In this document: positions 1 through 5,053 of the stretch, piece by piece
Position numbering within the stretch: position 1 is the stretch's first letter
Layout of the letters: each line of letters opens with the position of its first letter
Assembly (NCBI GenBank): GCA_015233295.1
Contig: JADFYC010000251.1
Location: forward strand, 1-5,655
DNA from: Deltaproteobacteria bacterium
GTDB taxonomy: Bacteria; Desulfobacterota; JADFXK01
Direction: 5' to 3'
DNA: 5,655 bases
Position numbers and translations under genes: made by a program
Notes under the pieces: model-generated
What the model saw: the letters and a program-made list of their open reading frames with translations, nothing else
What the model was told of the DNA's origin: nothing
The model's database searches: none

Positions 1-86
1 CGGGGCTGGCCCTGCGGCATTATTTTACACCGGGTAAGTCCCTGGTCGCCCGGAGTTCGGGACAGGCTGGAGGCCGCGCCATGTAG
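1..86 (+). pseudogene. Partial second copy of the penicillin-binding transpeptidase gene (3' end only)
   Basis: Read on the plus strand from base 3, this encodes the last 27 residues of the transpeptidase found at 3444-4853, starting at GLALRHYF and ending GGRAM, then TAG at 84-86. Nucleotide identity to the minus-strand gene is complete. Only the C-terminus lies in the window, so it cannot be told whether a full second copy exists further left. If the inverted arm is an assembly or amplification chimera, this is not a real gene copy. Confidence 0.85.
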
Positions 87-213
87 CCTCGTCTCGGGAA
101 AGGTTCGGCCAGGCTCCCGGCCCACGCACTTAAAATTACCTGGGATCGCCGGGCCGGATATTCTACCCAGAAGGCCAACCTATGGCTCGGTGAGTTTTAC
201 CCCATCTACATCA
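1..213. repeat. Left arm of a perfect 213-bp inverted repeat (partner 3317-3529)
   Basis: Compared base by base, positions 1-213 equal the reverse complement of 3317-3529 with no mismatch; base i pairs with base 3530-i. The match stops at 213/214 (next base t here, c expected from the partner). It is still perfect at base 1, so the repeat may continue to the left. It carries the last codons of the transpeptidase gene (1-86, plus strand) and the DNA that lies downstream of that gene at its other locus. The inner end cuts the aminotransferase gene. A repeat with no divergence and no transposase suggests a fold-back chimera or a very recent inverted duplication. Confidence 0.97.
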
Positions 214-1001
214 TCAGCCTCAGGATGGAGAGCCAGGTAACCGATTCGTTCACCAGGCAACGACAGGTCCTTGGAATAAGAGGTAACCACCAGGCTATTC
301 CGGTAGGCGGTAAACAGACTGGGAGCGTCCAGGCCATCGTACAGGATCTTCCGGTAGGGTTCATCGGAAATCAGCAGGATGGCTCGCCCTATCTCTCGAC
401 TCTTGGTCTCCAGCGCTCGGCCCAGGTCTTCAAGATTTTGCTGGGAATATACTGCGCCGGTGGGGTTATTGGGTGAGTTTATCAATACCGCTGCGGTTTT
501 TGGTGTCACGGTCTCGGCGATGGCATTTGTATCCAATGAAAAATCGTCATGAGTCAGCACCCGAACGATTCTTCCATTATGATTACCGACATAGGCATCA
601 TACTCCACAAAATATGGTGTGGGCGCAATGATCTCATCACCTGGATTAAGGATGGATTTGAGCACCACGTTCAGTGCCCCGGCCGCCCCACAGGTCATGA
701 TGATGTGGTCGCCGGTAAACTTAACCCCGTATTGACCTGAAATATAATCCGCCACCGACTGTCGGACGGCCGGAAAACCATTGTTGGGCATATAGCCGTG
801 CACGCCTCCGGTTTCCGCGGCCACCTCTTCGGTCAGCACCTGATGAAAAGACTCCGGCGGCGGCGGATAGGGGTTACCCAGGCTAAAATCAAAGACCTTG
901 TCGGCGCCGTGCATTCCTTTGAGTCGGGCGCCTTCCTCGAACATCTTACGAATCCATGATGATTTTTCTATCGCCTCTCTCATTTGGGCGGAGATGGGCA
1001 T
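180..1001 (-). CDS. PLP-dependent fold-type I aminotransferase, C-terminally truncated at the repeat junction
   Basis: Transfers an amino group between an amino acid and a 2-oxo acid using pyridoxal phosphate in the cytoplasm; the substrate cannot be told. From the chosen start, GAAGA at residues 105-109 is the phosphate-binding turn, NNPTG is at 178-182, DEPYRK at 213-218 supplies the Asp and Tyr that contact the cofactor, and SYSKDLSLPGERIGY places the Schiff-base lysine at K244 with R252 behind it. The start is ATG at 1001-999, because AAGGAGG (1013-1007) sits 5 bases upstream; an in-frame TTG at 1022 lacks such a site. Family members usually have about 390 residues. Here native sequence ends near residue 262, codon 263 spans the 213/214 joint, and ten further residues (DVDGVKLTEP) come from the repeat before TAG. 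The small C-terminal domain with the carboxylate-binding arginine is absent, so the product as written should be inactive. It starts 43 bases after the CNB/PilZ gene, probably in the same operon. Confidence 0.9.
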   Translation of the reverse strand: MPISAQMREAIEKSSWIRKMFEEGARLKGMHGADKVFDFSLGNPYPPPPESFHQVLTEEVAAETGGVHGYMPNNGFPAVRQSVADYISGQYGVKFTGDHIIMTCGAAGALNVVLKSILNPGDEIIAPTPYFVEYDAYVGNHNGRIVRVLTHDDFSLDTNAIAETVTPKTAAVLINSPNNPTGAVYSQQNLEDLGRALETKSREIGRAILLISDEPYRKILYDGLDAPSLFTAYRNSLVVTSYSKDLSLPGERIGYLALHPEADDVDGVKLTEP

Positions 1002-1006
1002 GGGGG

Positions 1007-1013
1007 CCTCCTT
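1007..1013 (-). promoter_or_regulatory. Ribosome binding site that sets the aminotransferase start
   Basis: The minus strand reads AAGGAGG, then CCCCC, then ATG. This near-perfect Shine-Dalgarno with a 5-base spacer favours ATG at 1001 over the upstream in-frame TTG at 1022. Confidence 0.85.
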
Positions 1014-1044
1014 GGCTGGCAATCGATCGGCATCCGAGCGAGGG

Positions 1045-1740
1045 TTAGTCGCCCCGGATGGTTAGTTTGATTGGGTAAGAAACGACTTTTTTGTCTTCGG
1101 CTCTCATCAACTTATTTATTTTAATCCCCATGCCCGGCGGTAGATGAGGATTATCATCATCTTTGATGCGGGCCCAAAGGACCATGGCTTCGGCCATTAG
1201 GATATCCGGCGCCCCTGTCGGTTTAAATTTGACAATGAGCTTAGAACCCAAATCCAACGGTCGTTGGGAAGGAATGAAAAACTCTCCACCGGCCACGTTT
1301 AAATTCACGGCCTGTTCAAATTGTTCATCAGTGAGCAATTCAACCACCGGGGTGGTTTTTTGCCGGGCCTCGCCGGACTTGATAAATTTTTCGATAGTGT
1401 TGGTGGTTTTCCGCAGCCGTTTAACCAACGTCACCAGAAGCTTTCGAAATTCTGAAGGAATTTTATTGAATTCCCGGTCGAGATAGTCTTTGTCGATCAG
1501 GCCCAAGCACGTCTCGCCCACGGCTCTGGCCGAAGCGGATCTAGGGAACTTATCAATAAATCCCATTTCACCAAGGAGTTCATTATCTTGCAAGACATCT
1601 ACAATTACTTCATGCCCCTGGATTACTTTGAATATCTCTACCTTGCCCTTTAGTATCTGGAACACCCAGTCACCAAAGTTACCATCTTCAAAGATGATCT
1701 CTCCATCGTAATATCTATTTTCCGAGATGACAGGCAGCAC
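1045..1740 (-). CDS. Cyclic-nucleotide-binding domain protein with C-terminal PilZ-like domain
   Basis: A soluble, probably regulatory protein of 231 residues from the preferred start. Residues about 9-110 form a CRP-type cyclic-nucleotide-binding beta-roll: DGEIIFEDGNFGDWVFQILKG, then the phosphate-binding cassette GEMGFIDKFPRSASARA with E58 and R67 where the ribose- and phosphate-contacting residues normally lie, then a helix to about 125. No DNA-binding helix-turn-helix follows. Residues about 135-231 look like a PilZ-like domain (NLNVAGGEFFIP, a VLWARI strand, PPGMGIKI), but the c-di-GMP motif RxxxR is not visible and the usual D/NxSxxG is NLNVAG (146-151), so c-di-GMP binding is doubtful. 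GTG at 1740-1738 has GGAG 8 bases upstream and was chosen because the longer frame, from TTG at 1854, runs through a 7-bp tandem DNA repeat of intergenic character. It lies between the receiver/MBL gene and the aminotransferase. The ligand is not proven. Confidence 0.85.
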   Translation of the reverse strand: MLPVISENRYYDGEIIFEDGNFGDWVFQILKGKVEIFKVIQGHEVIVDVLQDNELLGEMGFIDKFPRSASARAVGETCLGLIDKDYLDREFNKIPSEFRKLLVTLVKRLRKTTNTIEKFIKSGEARQKTTPVVELLTDEQFEQAVNLNVAGGEFFIPSQRPLDLGSKLIVKFKPTGAPDILMAEAMVLWARIKDDDNPHLPPGMGIKINKLMRAEDKKVVSYPIKLTIRGD

Positions 1741-1761
1741 TGGGTTATCTCCATCTTGGGT

Positions 1762-1803
1762 GTTTCTGGTTTCTGATTGCTTGTTGCTGGTTGCTCGTTG
1801 TTG
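1762..1803. repeat. Degenerate 7-bp tandem repeat, six units
   Basis: Plus-strand units in order are gtttctg, gtttctg, attgctt, gttgctg, gttgctc, gttgttg. On the minus strand this is the (C/G)AGCAAC-type heptamer series. A 10-base piece of the same motif, gctggttgct (1786-1795), recurs inverted as agcaaccagc at 1912-1921, near the end of the receiver/MBL gene. If the CNB gene started at TTG 1854 these bases would encode a polar, low-complexity N-terminus (QQRATSNKQSETRNT); I think it is instead part of the 190-base gap. Confidence 0.75.
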
Positions 1804-1930
1804 GTGTTTGTCAAGGTTTGACTTAAAGCTCAAGGCATGGCCACCTCGCCCCAATGTGCACAGCCCCTTCGATCAAAGACATTGGGTTACCGGTCTTGGG
1901 CTTAGGGAACAAGCAACCAGCCACCAGTTG

Positions 1931-3172
1931 TCAAATGATGATTTCCAGCCCTTCCGCTGCGGCAAGACATTCCAACTTCGCTCCTCGCCGATCGATAATC
2001 TCCTGGCATGTTTGTATGATTTCACTGATCTGGTCATCGGTCCGGTCGGGATCATAATGGTATAGGGCAAACCTTTTCACCTTGGCATCCAGGGCCAGAT
2101 CCAGCGCCGCCTGGAAGGTAGAGTGCCCCCAACCCCGATGCGTCTGATATTCTTCATTGGTGTATTGAGAATCGTGAATTAAGAGATCCACTCCATGGCA
2201 AAAATCGATGAGCTTATGATAGTAATCCATGGTGGCTAGGTCAAGCTCTCCGGCGTTTGAGTCACGGCCCGATGTCGGCAGTTCGTTGTCCGTGAGGTAG
2301 GCGATGGATTTATTTTCTTTGATCAGACGGTAGCCCAAGGTTTTTCCGGGATGGAGGAGATTGATGGCCCTGATTTTGAAGTCGTCTATGCTATATTCTT
2401 GTTCCGCCAGGTTCCGGAAATCCACGCGGGCGCCCATAGTCCGGAGAGGGATGGGAAAGTAGGGCTGCTCCATTTGTCCGGTAATGGCCCTTTGCGTATC
2501 AATCCCCTGACCACTATAAAGAGTCAATTTATTTCCAGGCTTGAAGGCCGGTTTAAAAAATGGAAAACCCTGGATATGGTCCCAGTGCTGGTGGGTCAGG
2601 AAGATATGGATTCTAGAATTAATACGTTGGTTATTCAAGTTCTTGCCCAAGTCGCGGATACCCGTCCCGGCATCAAAGACAATGATTGATCCGCTACCCA
2701 ACCTGACCTCAACGCAGGAGGTGTTACCACCGTACTGCACCGAGTTTTTGGCAGGCGCCGGGATGGAGCCCCGCACTCCCCAAAACGTCACTTTAATGGT
2801 ATTGTTTACGATGGCCATCACGGCTTCCTTGACGGCTTCAAAGGTGGTGTTTTTATCTATAAAGGCTACAGCGCCTTTGCTGAATGCCTGCTCTTTATCC
2901 ACGTCATACAATTTGCTGGAAATGAAGACGACCTGCTTCCCGTCTGATAGACCCAGCTCATTGAGCCGATCGAGCAGTTGAAACCCATCGAGTTCGGGCA
3001 TCATGATGTCGATCAAGAGTAATTTGGCCGTATTGTTGGTTAGCCATGTGACCACCTCGGTACTTTTGTTGATGGTCGCCACTTTCAGCCCTTCATCGGC
3101 CAAAGCTGCAGACACCATCCTGGTTAAGGTCAGGCTGTCGTCAACCATTAATATATCATATGAGTCGGCCAT
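1931..3172 (-). CDS. Response regulator: receiver domain fused to an RNase Z-like metallo-beta-lactamase-fold hydrolase
   Basis: A cytoplasmic two-domain protein of 413 residues. Residues 4-125 are a CheY-like receiver: acidic pair D11/D12, phosphoacceptor D55 in LLLIDIMMPELDG, S85 in FISS and K107. After almost no linker, WGVRGSIPAP (131-140) opens an MBL-fold domain with YGGNTSC, FDAGTGIRDLG, the metal motif THQHWDH (H194, H196, D198, H199), H274 in LLHPGKTLGY, D296 in YLTDNE, HDSQY (333-337), GWGHST (H350) and H372 in YHYDP. All expected ligands of a dinuclear site are present, so it should be an active phosphoesterase-type hydrolase, perhaps switched by phosphorylation of D55. The substrate is unknown. 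This MBL group resembles RNase Z and PhnP-like enzymes, but tRNA processing is unlikely for a receiver-fused protein. The start is ATG with AGGAG (3182-3178) 5 bases upstream. A strong sigma70 promoter precedes it. No sensor kinase is in the window. Confidence 0.93.
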   Translation of the reverse strand: MADSYDILMVDDSLTLTRMVSAALADEGLKVATINKSTEVVTWLTNNTAKLLLIDIMMPELDGFQLLDRLNELGLSDGKQVVFISSKLYDVDKEQAFSKGAVAFIDKNTTFEAVKEAVMAIVNNTIKVTFWGVRGSIPAPAKNSVQYGGNTSCVEVRLGSGSIIVFDAGTGIRDLGKNLNNQRINSRIHIFLTHQHWDHIQGFPFFKPAFKPGNKLTLYSGQGIDTQRAITGQMEQPYFPIPLRTMGARVDFRNLAEQEYSIDDFKIRAINLLHPGKTLGYRLIKENKSIAYLTDNELPTSGRDSNAGELDLATMDYYHKLIDFCHGVDLLIHDSQYTNEEYQTHRGWGHSTFQAALDLALDAKVKRFALYHYDPDRTDDQISEIIQTCQEIIDRRGAKLECLAAAEGLEIII

Positions 3173-3177
3173 GGGTA

Positions 3178-3182
3178 CTCCT
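3178..3182 (-). promoter_or_regulatory. Ribosome binding site of the receiver/MBL gene
   Basis: The minus strand reads AGGAG, then TACCC, then ATG, which fixes the start at 3172. Confidence 0.8.
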
Positions 3183-3200
3183 GAGAGATGTCCATTTCAC

Positions 3201-3229
3201 AATATAGAGTTTTTTTTTGATGATGTCAA
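3201..3229 (-). promoter_or_regulatory. Sigma70-type promoter of the receiver/MBL gene
   Basis: On the minus strand the -35 box is a perfect TTGACA (3229-3224) and the -10 box is TATATT (3206-3201, five of six consensus bases), separated by exactly 17 bases that include a run of nine A. Transcription should begin near 3194, giving a leader of about 20 bases with the AGGAG site. This makes the receiver/MBL gene the head of its own transcription unit, separate from the transpeptidase. Confidence 0.75.
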
Positions 3230-3260
3230 AAAAATAATTAGCACATTCAGGGTGCTGTGC
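3227..3260 (-). terminator. Possible weak intrinsic terminator after the transpeptidase gene
   Basis: On the minus strand GCACA (3260-3256) can pair with TGTGC (3245-3241) across a 10-base loop, followed by TAATTATTTTTTT. The 5-bp stem is short and the T run begins late, so this is only a candidate. It would end the transpeptidase transcript just before the promoter of the next gene; its T run overlaps the -35 box. Confidence 0.25.
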
Positions 3261-3316
3261 CCGGTCTTGAGACTTTTTTAAGATAAGACATTACCGCTAA
3301 GGGGAGAAGGGGAGGG

Positions 3317-3529
3317 TGATGTAGATGGGGTAAAACTCACCGAGCCATAGGTTGGCCTTCTGGGTAGAATATCCGGCCCGGCGATCCCAGGTAATTTTAA
3401 GTGCGTGGGCCGGGAGCCTGGCCGAACCTTTCCCGAGACGAGGCTACATGGCGCGGCCTCCAGCCTGTCCCGAACTCCGGGCGACCAGGGACTTACCCGG
3501 TGTAAAATAATGCCGCAGGGCCAGCCCCG
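3317..3529. repeat. Right arm of the perfect 213-bp inverted repeat (partner 1-213)
   Basis: Identical to the reverse complement of 1-213. This arm is the natural context: 3444-3529 is the end of the intact transpeptidase gene and 3317-3443 is the DNA immediately downstream of it. At 3316 the sequence continues uninterrupted into the gap before the receiver/MBL gene, so nothing here is disrupted. Confidence 0.97.
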
Positions 3530-4853
3530 CCACATTCTTAGCTTTGACCCTGATGGAATCATGGTTTATGACCAAAACGGAGATCGCAATCTCTTTCCCG
3601 TTGTGGTCTATCCCATATCCGGAAAACCAGTTGTATTTAAGCGCGCCGTCGCTGCTGAACATGGTCCCCGTCTTGCCGCCCAAGGAGACGTTGGAAAGAT
3701 GCGGCGTTCGAACCACCTGGCGGAAAAAAGAGGCGCATGTGCCTTGAGTAATTGTTGCCGACATCAACACCTTCATCTCAGCCGCGGTCCGGGGAGACAT
3801 AATGCGGCCCAGGCAGGTGGGACGGCCATAATAAACCACTTGCCCCGACTGGTTAGTGATTTTTTTGATGAAGGTAGGTTCGATCATGATGCCGGAATTG
3901 GCTACGGCCGCGGCCAGCATTGCACCGTGGATGGGTGACACACTGGTTTCTCGATTGTAGCCGGAAGCGACTTTGGCCAGCGAATAGTCATCCGCGGGTA
4001 CGTCGGCGATGCTCTTTTCCAGTGGTAATTCAAAGGTGATGGGCCGGGTAAAATAGAACCGGTTGGCATACTCCTCTAATATATCGTGTCCGACACTAAA
4101 AACGCCCAGCTTCCCAAAAACCATGTTGATCGACTTAGCAAAGGATTCTCTCAAGGATATCCGGTGGGAATAGCGGTTGGTCTCTTTGGTCAGGAACCTG
4201 GGGTCGAGTTGATATGCCGCCCCGTTGTACGCAATCGTATCATCCGGATAATAATCTCTTCTTTCGATGGCCGCGGTGGCCGTAATGATTTTGAACAGGC
4301 TGGCTGCCGGGTATTTGCTTTGGATGCACAGGTTCTCATCCCGGCCGCTATTGAGGTAGCTGACCATGGCTTTTATCCGGCCGGTTTCTGGGTCCATGGC
4401 CACAAAGGCGCCGTATGGTGGGGCATATTGTTCAAAAAGATCATGAACGTACTGCTGCAGGTCGGGATCTAAGGTGGTATTGACTACAAATTTCTCGCCC
4501 GTGCTGGCCGTAATCAAAACGTTTTGTTCATTGCCTGGGGGAAAAGACGGGGTGCCAAGGAGGGTGCCGACTTCTTGCTTGGTCAAGAATCGTTTAGCCG
4601 GTGAAGGATATTTTGGCGCCTGGCTCACTCTTGCGTCGGCCCGGCCAGTCATGAATGAGGCGGCCATGGCTGTCTCCAAGGGTTGCTGTACCGTCTCAAA
4701 GGGCAGCCCGACGATAACCGTCGTAATTCCTATTAATAGGCCAAACAAGATCAAGGACCTTCCACCAAGCCTGGAAAGTCTCTTTGCCCGGGATGGTTGT
4801 CTCCGGGCGGCCTGGAGCAGTTGCCGCTCCTGCCAAGTCAGGTAATGAGTCAT
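3444..4853 (-). CDS. Penicillin-binding protein, monofunctional D,D-transpeptidase, membrane-anchored
   Basis: Cross-links peptidoglycan stem peptides in the periplasm. Of 469 residues, 1-32 are cytoplasmic and rich in Arg/Lys, 33-50 form a single membrane anchor (LILFGLLIGITTVIVGL), and about 124-455 are the transpeptidase domain, opening TTLDPDLQQYVHDLFEQYAP. All three active-site motifs are intact: SLFK with nucleophile S185 and K188, SIN at 241-243, and KTGT at 394-397. There is no glycosyltransferase domain, so it is not a bifunctional class A enzyme. The stretch between anchor and catalytic domain is only about 75 residues, much shorter than the N-terminal module of FtsI or PBP2 (which have about 590-630 residues in all), so a class B subgroup is likely but I cannot name it. 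ATG at 4853 has GGAG (4863-4860) 6 bases upstream. It lies 200 bases after serS. Its last 27 codons are repeated inverted at the window start. Confidence 0.92.
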   Translation of the reverse strand: MTHYLTWQERQLLQAARRQPSRAKRLSRLGGRSLILFGLLIGITTVIVGLPFETVQQPLETAMAASFMTGRADARVSQAPKYPSPAKRFLTKQEVGTLLGTPSFPPGNEQNVLITASTGEKFVVNTTLDPDLQQYVHDLFEQYAPPYGAFVAMDPETGRIKAMVSYLNSGRDENLCIQSKYPAASLFKIITATAAIERRDYYPDDTIAYNGAAYQLDPRFLTKETNRYSHRISLRESFAKSINMVFGKLGVFSVGHDILEEYANRFYFTRPITFELPLEKSIADVPADDYSLAKVASGYNRETSVSPIHGAMLAAAVANSGIMIEPTFIKKITNQSGQVVYYGRPTCLGRIMSPRTAAEMKVLMSATITQGTCASFFRQVVRTPHLSNVSLGGKTGTMFSSDGALKYNWFSGYGIDHNGKEIAISVLVINHDSIRVKAKNVAGLALRHYFTPGKSLVARSSGQAGGRAM

Positions 4854-4930
4854 CGCTAACTCCGTACAGTGATATTTATCCAGCGGGGTTACAAGGGATT
4901 AGCAAATAATTCAACCAGCCTAAGGTAATA

Positions 4931-4994
4931 GGGTGCTCAGTTTTAAGCAGCCTGGCCAGCACCCGGTCTAACTAACCCGAAGAGACCCAGGCTG
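4931..4994 (-). promoter_or_regulatory. Nested inverted repeats with pseudoknot topology upstream of the transpeptidase gene
   Basis: Read on the minus strand, arm A CAGCCTGG (4994-4987) pairs with A' CCAGGCTG (4955-4948), and arm B GGGTGCT (4964-4958) pairs with B' AGCACCC (4937-4931). The order A-B-A'-B' is that of an H-type pseudoknot, with 2 bases between B and A', the 10 bases CTTAAAACTG between A' and B', and a small GTCT/AGAC stem stacked inside A. The end is 77 bases before the transpeptidase ATG. It matches no RNA family I recognise and has no U-tract. It may be a structured leader, an operator or chance. A TTGACA at 4998-4993 overlaps arm A, but the -10 position 17 bases on (TTAGTT) is poor. 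Confidence 0.35.
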
Positions 4995-5053
4995 TCAAGC
5001 AAGAATATGGTCGGGGCCTTCAGTCGTGCCCGATGATCATTTTTTTACCAGGG

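Noticed and set aside
1..213. Terminal inverted repeat of an insertion sequence or composite transposon
   Set aside because: No transposase or integrase is encoded in the segment between the arms. The arm is ordinary transpeptidase gene and flank, far longer than IS ends, and no target-site duplication is visible.
1002..1022. Upstream TTG start for the aminotransferase, adding seven residues
   Set aside because: The strong AAGGAGG site lies inside this extension and is placed correctly for the ATG at 1001.
1809..1814. TTGACA on the minus strand as a -35 box for the CNB gene
   Set aside because: At 16-18 bases downstream there is only heptamer repeat sequence, with no -10-like box.
1741..1854. 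N-terminal extension of the CNB protein from TTG 1854
   Set aside because: It translates a 7-bp DNA tandem repeat into polar low-complexity sequence. GTG at 1740 has a GGAG site and begins just before the conserved domain. Not fully excluded, since an AGGGG lies upstream of 1854.
2541..2981. Plus-strand open frames over the receiver/MBL gene and the other minus-strand genes (also 225-476, 1163-1486, 3405-3938, 4086-4845)
   Set aside because: They are antisense to genes with clear motifs, show no recognisable domains or convincing ribosome sites, and have the biased composition of opposite-strand shadows.
214..3316. A 3.1-kb invertible (phase-variable) segment between the two inverted arms
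   Set aside because: Inversion would leave the aminotransferase truncated in either orientation because both arms have the same sequence, and no recombinase gene is present. The arms also extend into coding DNA of an unrelated housekeeping gene.
5010..5047. Intrinsic terminator with TCGGG/CCCGA stem and a T7 run
   Set aside because: The T run follows the stem only on the plus strand, where no gene needs terminating; on the serS strand the same bases are A.
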